Source: CAZWUZ01 sp964637655 [NCBI: uncultured bacterium] (GTDB taxonomy: Bacteria > DAOPZR01). Taken from it: 5,188 bases of DNA. Positions 1-4,614 of the stretch are shown piece by piece. Where the stretch lies: assembly GCA_964637655.1 (NCBI GenBank), contig CAZWUZ010000271.1, positions 1 to 5,188 on the forward strand, given 5' to 3'. Position 1 is the stretch's first letter, and every line of letters starts with the position of its first letter. The notes under the pieces were generated by a model, which saw only the letters and a list, made by a program, of their open reading frames with translations, made no database searches and was not told the origin of the DNA. Both the position numbers and the translations under genes were made by a program.

Positions 1-7
1 AAAATTG

Positions 8-262
8 ATGATACCACCAACAGCAAGAGAAATTGAAAATAAATATGAAGAGATCATCTCGGGACATTGTTCCAGAGAAAACGCTGATGCCTGGGCCGGG
101 CAATGGGTGTACTCATCTAAACCACCTGAAATGGCACCGGCAATTTGGGAGGCACTGAAACTGCTCGCGGGTTGCGACCTTCGACATGGCAAAAACGAAG
201 AATATCTCCACTCTAACGAACAAATCGCTGAATGGCTACGAGACTTCCGCCGGAAAATATGA
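8..262 (+). CDS. Hypothetical cassette protein, 84 aa
   Basis: This is a small acidic, soluble-looking protein without signal peptide or membrane segment. I do not recognise a named family. Visible traits are a tryptophan-rich first half (WAGQWV, AIWEALKLLAG) and a C-terminal run ending EWLRDFRRKI that looks helical. It vaguely resembles small uncharacterised proteins of similar layout from other bacteria, but I cannot name one. ATG at 8 is the first methionine. A TTG at 5 is in frame, and the frame is open to the left edge, so the true start could lie outside the window; no ribosome binding site can be seen. Its stop is 13 bases before the R'' box of attC1, the normal arrangement for a cassette gene. 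It is the only gene of cassette 1 seen here. An immunity, antitoxin or regulatory role would be guesswork. Confidence 0.72.
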   Translation: MIPPTAREIENKYEEIISGHCSRENADAWAGQWVYSSKPPEMAPAIWEALKLLAGCDLRHGKNEEYLHSNEQIAEWLRDFRRKI

Positions 263-275
263 TAAAAATACTGGC

Positions 276-339
276 ACCTAACTTCGCGCGGCAGCGGGCG
301 CGAAAAACAACAGCGCCCGCTGAGCGCTAATCGTTAGCC
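276..339 (+). repeat. attC site 1 (integron recombination site)
   Basis: The R'' box is ACCTAAC (276-282) and the R' box is GTTAGCC (333-339), with crossover expected between 333 and 334. Between them CAGCGGGCGC and GCGCCCGCTG form a perfect 10-bp stem around a loop containing AACAAC. The site is 64 bp and differs from attC2 at only a few bases. R' departs from the textbook GTTRRRY at its sixth base. The R'' box predicts that cassette 1 begins TTAGGT, a sequence that would lie just left of the window. Confidence 0.9.
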
Positions 340-358
340 TAATTGTGATGATGATAGA

Positions 359-1015
359 TTGAATGCGGGGGACATTTTGAATATTAATATTAGGTCTGGA
401 AGCACTGTAGCGAGTCGCTTGCGCCTGTTGAAGTACGCAATAGCTGCACTATTGCTGTTTGTGTTCTTAGGTGTGGTGTACATTCCCAAAGGGATTTCCT
501 GGATATACAGGTCCGCATGGAATGGCAATATGGCGGCAGTACGTTTGGTGTGCTGGTGGAACGGTCCTAATGCTGTCTATGGCGATTACTATTACCTATT
601 TCCTGCTGTGGCCGGCAGTGGAAATCTCGAAGCAGTACGATATCTTGTTGAGCGTGGTGCGGATGTGAACAGACAGAGTTATTTTAGCGGTTCGGCCTTA
701 AGCAATGCCGCTCTGAGTGGCAATCTTGAAGTGGTTAAATTTTTGGTGGAACAAGGGTCAACCGATACGGGAGCATTGGTGCATGCGGTTGTGGAAAATC
801 ATTTGCCCGTTGCAAAATACTTACTGGGAGAAAGCAGTATAAATTATGATACCGCGTTGCTGACTGCAATTGTGAGTTTCGCACGTGAACGTAGCGATAC
901 GGCAATGGTAAAATATCTTGAAACAAAAATCGTACCGCTTTTGAAATCAGGAGACACGGCGGCTAACTTCGCGCCGCAGCGGGCGCAGATAACAACAGCG
1001 CCCGCTGAACGCTAA
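359..1015 (+). CDS. Membrane-anchored ankyrin-repeat protein
   Basis: The 218-residue product has a short basic N-terminus, one hydrophobic segment at about residues 24-45, and ankyrin-type repeats at about 82-107, 112-134 and 137-158; a degenerate unit may cover 52-67. Repeat hallmarks are SGNLEAVRYLVERGADVN and SGNLEVVKFLVEQG. The ankyrin part should bind a protein partner; its side of the membrane is not certain, though the basic residues before the segment favour a cytoplasmic N-terminus. The start is unclear. TTG at 359 lacks a Shine-Dalgarno, while TTG at 377 follows GCGGGGGA at a 4-base distance. There is no in-frame ATG near the beginning. The gene has no stop of its own before the recombination site: residues 202-218 are encoded by attC2, and the TAA is inside it. 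It is the sole gene of cassette 2. Partner and role are unknown. Confidence 0.82.
   Translation: MNAGDILNINIRSGSTVASRLRLLKYAIAALLLFVFLGVVYIPKGISWIYRSAWNGNMAAVRLVCWWNGPNAVYGDYYYLFPAVAGSGNLEAVRYLVERGADVNRQSYFSGSALSNAALSGNLEVVKFLVEQGSTDTGALVHAVVENHLPVAKYLLGESSINYDTALLTAIVSFARERSDTAMVKYLETKIVPLLKSGDTAANFAPQRAQITTAPAER
366..372 (+). promoter_or_regulatory. Possible ribosome binding site for a TTG start at 377
   Basis: The G-rich string GCGGGGGA lies four bases before an in-frame TTG at 377-379. No comparable sequence precedes the TTG at 359. If used, the ankyrin protein is 212 residues long and begins MNINIRSG. That TTG also overlaps the TGA of a five-codon reading frame starting with ATG at 363, so translation could be coupled. 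The match to the anti-Shine-Dalgarno is only partial. Confidence 0.4.
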
Positions 1016-1024
1016 TCGTTAGCC
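961..1024 (+). repeat. attC site 2 (integron recombination site)
   Basis: The R'' box is GGCTAAC (961-967) and the R' box is GTTAGCC (1018-1024); these are exact complements. Cassette 2 also begins TTAGCC after the crossover in attC1, as expected if this site belongs to it. The central stem CAGCGGGCGC/GCGCCCGCTG is perfect, and the site is 64 bp. Its first 55 bases double as the last 17 codons and the stop of the ankyrin gene. Confidence 0.92.
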
Positions 1025-1051
1025 CTGCGGCGATGAATTGTTGACAGCAAT

Positions 1052-1071
1052 TGACCCATACTGACCCATAC
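1052..1071 (+). repeat. Two tandem copies of TGACCCATAC
   Basis: Two exact 10-base copies sit back to back, 21 bases upstream of the -35 box of the cassette 3 promoter. One helical turn per copy places them on the same face of the DNA, as in some regulator binding sites. A chance duplication is equally possible; nothing links it to a known regulator. Confidence 0.55.
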
Positions 1072-1092
1072 TTCGCAGATCGAAATCACCTA

Positions 1093-1121
1093 TTGCTCGC
1101 GATGCAAGTATCTGATATAAT
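1093..1121 (+). promoter_or_regulatory. Sigma70 promoter with extended -10, cassette 3
   Basis: TTGCTC (1093-1098) and a consensus TATAAT (1116-1121) are separated by exactly 17 bases. TG at 1113-1114, one base before the -10 hexamer, forms an extended -10. Transcription should start near 1128, giving a very short leader before the gene at 1143. The promoter lies inside cassette 3, so the pair of genes there does not depend on a promoter at attI. Confidence 0.78.
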
Positions 1122-1131
1122 GGCAATGAAC

Positions 1132-1139
1132 AAGGGGGG
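1132..1139 (+). promoter_or_regulatory. Ribosome binding site of the DUF2442 gene
   Basis: AAGGGGGG precedes two in-frame ATG codons at 1143 and 1149. Spacing is 3 bases to the first and 9 to the second, so the second start gives the more usual distance and cannot be excluded. Confidence 0.6.
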
Positions 1140-1142
1140 TGG

Positions 1143-1433
1143 ATGATCATGCATAAAATAGTGCGTGTGCAAGTGCTTGAGGCACAGAGGTTGCACCTCG
1201 CGTTTGATGACGGCAAGAGCGGAATTATAGATTTATCCCACCTTGTCGGAAAGGGTGTGTTTTCTCTATGGACGGATCCCGAGGCTTTCAAGCAAGTGCG
1301 TATCGGTGAGTCGGGCGAATTGTTGTGGAACGAACAGGTTGACCTGTGCCCCGATGCCCTTTACCTTGCTATAACCCGGCAAAAACCGGAAGATATATTT
1401 CCCGCTCTCAGGCGAGCAGCATCCTGTGCCTGA
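1143..1433 (+). CDS. DUF2442 family protein
   Basis: This 96-residue protein (94 if ATG 1149 is used) has the pattern I associate with DUF2442: an N-terminal strand IVRVQVLEAQRLHLAFDDG, then IDLSHL, a VFSLW/DPEAFKQVRI segment, and LLWNEQVDLCPDALYLA. Family members are about 80-100 residues, so it is full length. The family has no firmly established biochemical role that I know of. It is the first gene of cassette 3, read from the extended -10 promoter just upstream. Its last codons overlap the start of the DUF4160 gene by 8 bases, which implies coupled translation and a functional pair. Genes of these two families often occur side by side, which has led to the idea of a toxin-antitoxin-like unit; that is an inference here. 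The family assignment is from residue patterns only. Confidence 0.85.
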   Translation: MIMHKIVRVQVLEAQRLHLAFDDGKSGIIDLSHLVGKGVFSLWTDPEAFKQVRIGESGELLWNEQVDLCPDALYLAITRQKPEDIFPALRRAASCA

Positions 1434-1686
1434 AATATCCCGATTCTTCGGAATCGTGATCAAGATGTTTTTCGATGACCATAATCCGCCGCATTTTCAC
1501 GTCAGCTACGGTGATGATAATGCCCTGATAGAGATCAATACCCTTGCGGTGTTTGCCGGGCAAGTTCCCGCACGGGTTCTTGGCTTGGTAATTGAGTGGG
1601 CGGCACTTCACCAGCAAGAACTGCTGGAAGACTGGCGCCGTGCACAAAATCAGGAAACGCTAATCAAGATCGACCCATTAAAATAA
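1426..1686 (+). CDS. DUF4160 family protein
   Basis: The 86-residue product begins MPEISRFFGIVIKMFFDDH and continues NPPHFHVSYG, the characteristic core of DUF4160, where two histidines flank an aromatic. The rest is IEINTLAVFAGQVPARV followed by a helical segment WAALHQQELLEDWRRA, also typical. Length matches the family. The start is GTG at 1426, chosen because MP(x)ISRFFGI is the usual N-terminus; AGGCGAG at 1410-1416 can serve as ribosome binding site. It overlaps the DUF2442 gene by 8 bases, and its stop lies 3 bases before the R'' box of attC3, so the two genes fill one cassette. Function of the family is not established. The conserved HFH suggests metal or nucleotide contact, but this is speculation. 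Confidence 0.88.
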   Translation: MPEISRFFGIVIKMFFDDHNPPHFHVSYGDDNALIEINTLAVFAGQVPARVLGLVIEWAALHQQELLEDWRRAQNQETLIKIDPLK

Positions 1687-1689
1687 TTC

Positions 1690-1750
1690 GGCTAACTTCG
1701 CGTCGCAGCGGGCGCAGACAACAGCACCCGCAGGGCGCTCATCGTTGGCG
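1690..1750 (+). repeat. attC site 3 (integron recombination site)
   Basis: The R'' box is GGCTAAC (1690-1696) and complements the TTAGCC with which cassette 3 begins, so this site belongs to cassette 3. The R' box is GTTGGCG (1744-1750), different from the GTTAGCC of sites 1 and 2 because its last six bases come from cassette 4. The site is 61 bp; compared with sites 1 and 2 it lacks three bases near the loop and has weaker pairing in the stem (CAGCGGGCGC against GCACCCGCAG). Only 3 bases separate it from the DUF4160 stop. Confidence 0.9.
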
Positions 1751-1896
1751 TTCCTCCGGGGAACCGATTAGAAGCCCTTTCCGGCAATCGGAAAGGCCAA
1801 CACCGTATTCGTATCAATGATCAATGGCGGATATGCTTTGTCTGGCGTACCAGTGGCGTCCACGCCGTCGAGATTGTGGATGATCACAAGGGGTGA
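1745..1896 (+). pseudogene. higB: HigB-type toxin, N-terminal half missing
   Basis: In the frame ending with TGA at 1894, the DNA encodes VPPGNRLEALSGNRKGQ followed by HRIRINDQWRICFVW, RTSGVHAV and EIVDDHKG. This is the C-terminal half of HigB (RelE/ParE fold mRNA interferase), including the RI(R/S)INDQWRI strand. Intact HigB is about 92 residues; about 47 remain. The frame continues upstream only through attC3 and reaches a stop at 1693-1695 in the R'' box, with no ATG, GTG or TTG before the remnant. It therefore has no start and should make no toxin. The loss coincides with the crossover point of attC3, so a site-specific recombination event or capture of a partial operon is the likely cause. 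The neighbouring antitoxin gene begins 3 bases after its stop, the normal higBA layout. Confidence 0.87.
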
Positions 1897-1899
1897 ACT

Positions 1900-2196
1900 A
1901 TGAAGAAGATGCCGGCAGTACATCCAGGCGAAATTCTGCATGAGGAATTTCTCAAGCCGCTGAACATCAGCCAGAATCAGCTCGGCAAAGGGCTCGGTGT
2001 ATCTGCCCGAAGAATCAATGAAATCATCCACGACAAACACGCCATCACCGCGGATACCGCACTAAGGTTATCCAGATATTTTGGCAATTCCGCCAGTTTC
2101 TGGTTGGGCCTGCAAATGGACTACGAGCTCGGTATGGCCGATGCTGCCCTCTCCTCACGTGTCAACAGGGAAGTCCAGCGCCTGAAGGTCACCTGA
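1900..2196 (+). CDS. higA: HigA-type antitoxin, XRE family, orphan
   Basis: The 98-residue protein opens with MPAVHPGEILHEEFLKPLN, the hallmark of the HigA/VapI branch of XRE regulators. A helix-turn-helix covers about residues 24-46 (SQNQLGKGLGVSARRINEII), followed by TADTALRLSRYFGNSASFWLGLQ, also typical. Length is normal and the frame intact. In the family it binds and neutralises HigB and represses the operon promoter. Here its toxin is truncated, so it is an orphan: it might neutralise a HigB encoded elsewhere, act only as a repressor, or be decaying. AAGGGGTG at 1888-1895, overlapping the toxin stop, is a suitable ribosome binding site. The usual operon promoter upstream of higB has been lost with the toxin's 5' half, so expression depends on read-through, for instance from the cassette 3 promoter. 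Confidence 0.92.
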   Translation: MKKMPAVHPGEILHEEFLKPLNISQNQLGKGLGVSARRINEIIHDKHAITADTALRLSRYFGNSASFWLGLQMDYELGMADAALSSRVNREVQRLKVT

Positions 2197-2207
2197 CGTT
2201 GCGGCAG

Positions 2208-2250
2208 TGCCAATTTCGCGTTGTTGCGCTTCGCCGCTGGCGGCTGCACC
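2208..2250 (+). repeat. Possible degraded attC closing the last cassette
   Basis: TGCCAATTTCGCG at 2208-2220 lines up with GGCTAACTTCGCG of the intact sites: the TTCGCG after the box is identical. Cassette 4 starts TTGGCG, so its own R'' should read CGCCAAC; TGCCAAT differs only by two C-to-T changes. It lies 11 bases after the higA stop, where an attC is expected. Beyond it the palindrome is not recognisable (a short GCCGC-TG-GCGGC remains) and there is no R' GTT box in the right place. It could be chance. Confidence 0.35.
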
Positions 2251-2267
2251 GGAACTGATTGTTCCGG
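2249..2267. terminator. Hairpin between converging genes, weak terminator candidate
   Basis: CCGGAAC and GTTCCGG form a perfect 7-bp stem around the 5-base loop TGATT. It sits between higA (plus) and the HD-GYP gene (minus), where both transcripts need to end. On the plus strand it is followed by AAAGTTTTC rather than directly by a T-run; on the minus strand no T-run follows. It may be only a partial or rho-assisted stop. Confidence 0.3.
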
Positions 2268-2307
2268 AAAGTTTTCGCGTCTGGCGCCGTTCGCACCGCG
2301 CCGCGGT

Positions 2308-4515
2308 TCAGGCGGTGAGCGAGCTGCCGGTCGCGGCCGGCGTGTCGATCTCCGTACGGAACCAGTGCGCGACGTCGCGCGTCTTGAGCGCGGTAAGGAA
2401 AGCGCGGATGATCGCGGCGTCGAACTGCGTGCCGGCGCAGCGTTCGAGTTCCGCCACCGCGTCCGGGAACGGCATCGCCGGGCGGTAGGAGCGCGTGCTG
2501 ACCATGGCGTCGAACGCGTCGGCCACGGCGATGATGCGCGACGCGTAGGGGATGTTCTCCCCCGCCAGCCCGTCAGCGTAGCCGTTGCCGTCGTAGCGCT
2601 CGTGGTGGTGGCGGATAATCTTCGCCTCGCGCGCCATCTTGCGGATGGGGCTGATGATGCGCGCCCCGAGCGCGGCGTGATCCTTGATCGTCTCGTACTC
2701 CTCCGCCGTCAGCCGCCCCTTCTTGCCGAGGATCAGCGCCGGGATGCCGACCTTGCCGATGTCGTGCAGCTGCGCCGCGCGTTCGAGCGTCTGCTGGTCG
2801 TCGGCGGAGAGTTCCAGCGCGCGCCCGATGAAGGCGGAGATGCGCGTGACGCGCTCCGAGTGGCCGCGCGTGTAGGGATCCTTCGCCTCGATGGTCGCAG
2901 TGAGCGAGGCGATGCTGTTGGAAAAGAGGTCGGTGAGTTCGTCGAACATCCGCGCGTTCTCGATGGTCGAGGCGGCAAACTGCGCCAGCGCCTTGGTCAG
3001 GTCGATCTCCTCGATCTCGAACGTCCCCGTCTTGTCGATATTGAGCACGCCGATGACGCGGTTCTTGATCTTCAGCGGGAAGGCGCCGATGGCGACATAC
3101 TTCTCATCTTCGCGTGAGCGGTGGCGGTTGATGAAGCGCGCGTCGGTGGTGACATCATTGACGATGATCGGCTCGCCGGTGGAGAGCGCCAGCCCCGCCA
3201 CCCCCTCGCCCGGCTTGAGCTGCAGGTCGGCGAGGTCGGCGAAATCCATGCCGCGCGCGCCGCGGATGTCGAGCACCCCGGTGCGATCGTCGAAGAGCAT
3301 GATCGAGCCCTTGTCAGTCCCCAGCGCGCCGAGGATCTTGTCCATGATCAGGTCGAGCAGCGCCGCCCCGCTCAGGTGCGACGACATGGCGTAGGCGATG
3401 TCGTAGATGGTCGACAGGTCGCGGATGCGCGACTGCAGCTTGGTGTTGAGGTCCTGCATCTCGCGCGTGTAGCGCTTGACGATCTCCCCCGACAGTTTCG
3501 CCTCGCGCAGCTGCCGCTCCATCTGCTGGAACATGCGCGCGTGCTTGATCGCCGTCGCCACCTGCAGCGCCACCGTGCGCACCAGGTGCAGCCGCCGCCC
3601 GGCGAAGAAATCGGGCTGCGTGCTGCACAGCAGCAGCGCCCCCGCCACGTAGTCGTCGTAGACCAGCGGGAAGATGATGACGTCGCGCAGTGACGACAGC
3701 CCCTCGTGCAGCACCGGCAGGTCGCCCGACGGGCGCAGGTACTCCTCCTGCTGCTGCAGCAGGCGGCGCAAGGCGGGCTGCAGCTGCTCGAGCAGCTGGG
3801 CGAACAGCTGCTTGCGCCGCGCGATGCCGTGGCTCTCGCGGTAGGAGAAGTTGCCGAACTCGTTGAGCAGCACCGCCGCGCTGTCGAGCTTGAAGATGCC
3901 GGCGATCTCCTGCACCACCGTGTGCGCCACGTCGGTGAAGCGCAGCGTGTTGTTCATCGCCGTGTTCAGGCGGTAGAGCGCGGTCAGTTCCCCGACCTGG
4001 TAGTCCGCCTCCTCGCCGGCGAAACACTGCTGCAGCGCCGACGCGGTGTAGGCCCCGAGCAGCTGCAGTTTCTGCCGCAGCGGCGAAGGGATGACATCAA
4101 GGGTGACGGCGGCAAGATACGCGATGCCGAGCAGCCGCCCCGCCGCCACCAGCGGCAGGGTCAGCAGCGTGCCGTGCGGCGGCAGGTAGGGAACCAGCGC
4201 CCCGGTCAGCTGTTCGAGCAGTTCCGTCAGTTCGAGCTGCAGCAGTTTCTCGCTGCGCAGCAGGTCGACCGGCACCTCGGTGAGCGCGGCGATGACGCCC
4301 TTCTGCCCCGCCGCGTCGAGCCCGTCCGCATGCTCGAGCGTGTAGCGCAGGTTGCGGTAATCGAAGCGGATGACCAGCAGCCCCTGCAGCGGCACCGCGG
4401 CCCGCACCTGCGTCGTGAACGCCGCGCACAGCGTCTGGATGTCCGCCTCGCCCGCCTGCAGCCGGCTGACCGCTACCGCCGTATCAAGTTGCTGATGGTC
4501 GAATACCTGCGCCAT
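2308..4515 (-). CDS. Multi-GAF HD-GYP cyclic-di-GMP phosphodiesterase
   Basis: This 735-residue protein is predicted to hydrolyse cyclic di-GMP in response to signals bound by GAF sensor domains. There is no signal peptide or membrane segment, so it is cytoplasmic. Order: a divergent GAF-like region at about 25-165, a second at about 178-327, a coiled-coil linker at about 328-366, a well-conserved third GAF at about 367-524, and HD-GYP at about 535-712. In the HD-GYP domain I see H584-D585 in LHDIGK, H613 in KDH, HHER at 637-640, D642-G643, and D666 in VADAFDAM, so the metal-binding set looks complete. The GYP triplet reads G645-Y646-A647, and the later GTQFDP motif reads GTQFDA. There is no GGDEF, EAL or receiver domain. 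The ATG at 4515 follows AAGGA by 4 bases. A promoter lies at 4580-4608, so it can be expressed independently of the efflux gene upstream. Target process, such as motility or biofilm, cannot be read from the sequence. Confidence 0.93.
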   Translation of the reverse strand: MAQVFDHQQLDTAVAVSRLQAGEADIQTLCAAFTTQVRAAVPLQGLLVIRFDYRNLRYTLEHADGLDAAGQKGVIAALTEVPVDLLRSEKLLQLELTELLEQLTGALVPYLPPHGTLLTLPLVAAGRLLGIAYLAAVTLDVIPSPLRQKLQLLGAYTASALQQCFAGEEADYQVGELTALYRLNTAMNNTLRFTDVAHTVVQEIAGIFKLDSAAVLLNEFGNFSYRESHGIARRKQLFAQLLEQLQPALRRLLQQQEEYLRPSGDLPVLHEGLSSLRDVIIFPLVYDDYVAGALLLCSTQPDFFAGRRLHLVRTVALQVATAIKHARMFQQMERQLREAKLSGEIVKRYTREMQDLNTKLQSRIRDLSTIYDIAYAMSSHLSGAALLDLIMDKILGALGTDKGSIMLFDDRTGVLDIRGARGMDFADLADLQLKPGEGVAGLALSTGEPIIVNDVTTDARFINRHRSREDEKYVAIGAFPLKIKNRVIGVLNIDKTGTFEIEEIDLTKALAQFAASTIENARMFDELTDLFSNSIASLTATIEAKDPYTRGHSERVTRISAFIGRALELSADDQQTLERAAQLHDIGKVGIPALILGKKGRLTAEEYETIKDHAALGARIISPIRKMAREAKIIRHHHERYDGNGYADGLAGENIPYASRIIAVADAFDAMVSTRSYRPAMPFPDAVAELERCAGTQFDAAIIRAFLTALKTRDVAHWFRTEIDTPAATGSSLTA

Positions 4516-4579
4516 TGCTTCCTTCCCGCCACCCCGCGTCGTCTGCGCCGGGCCGCGCTGGACACCATGCTATTTAAAA

Positions 4580-4608
4580 ATGTTACCACATAATTTTGTA
4601 TCCGTCAA
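4580..4608 (-). promoter_or_regulatory. Sigma70 promoter of the HD-GYP gene
   Basis: Read on the minus strand, TTGACG (4608-4603) and TAACAT (4585-4580) are 17 bases apart. Five of six bases match the -35 consensus and the -10 keeps its key TA...T positions. The intervening stretch is AT-rich in otherwise GC-rich DNA. The -35 box starts only 6 bases past the stop of the TolC-family gene. The expected start near 4573 leaves a leader of about 58 bases before the ATG. Confidence 0.7.
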
Positions 4609-4614
4609 GGAGTT

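Larger units (their letters stand above)
1..2250 (+). mobile_element. Distal part of an integron gene-cassette array
   Basis: Three closely similar attC sites separate short genes that all read on the plus strand. Taking the known crossover point (G|TT in the R' box), cassette 1 ends at 333, cassette 2 is 334-1018, cassette 3 is 1019-1744 and cassette 4 starts at 1745. In integrons each attC lies downstream of its gene, so attI and intI should lie left of the window and the right end is the oldest end. The near identity of the attC sites is typical of sedentary chromosomal integrons. The cassettes are visibly less GC-rich than the DNA after about 2250. The right boundary is approximate, because the last attC is degraded. 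No integrase is visible, so integron class is unknown. Confidence 0.88.

Noticed and set aside
1041-1072. TTGACA at 1041 as a -35 box of a second promoter
   Set aside because: The best following -10 (CATACT, 1067-1072) is 20 bases away and a poor match; the 1093-1121 promoter is far better.
276-1750. The three 61-64 bp repeats as a CRISPR array
   Set aside because: Spacing is 620-670 bases and filled with genes, and the repeats have attC boxes and palindromes; repeat-spacer periodicity is absent.
1596-1820. 74-codon plus-strand frame across attC3
   Set aside because: Overlaps the DUF4160 end, the attC and the HigB remnant in a different frame; no family resemblance. The HigB frame explains the region better.
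1768-2040. Minus-strand 90-codon frame over higB/higA
   Set aside because: Antisense of the toxin remnant and antitoxin; no recognisable motif.
2233-2244. GCCGC-TG-GCGGC inverted repeat as a terminator
   Set aside because: Two-base loop, five-base stem and no T-run; it may be a trace of an attC stem instead.
2221-3117. Long plus-strand open frame opposite the HD-GYP gene
   Set aside because: Arginine-, alanine- and valine-rich translation without domain features; it is the antisense of a well-supported gene in GC-rich DNA.
3706-4593. 295-codon plus-strand open frame opposite the sensor region
   Set aside because: Low-complexity Q/R/L-rich translation created by GC-rich codon bias of the minus-strand gene; no start signal.
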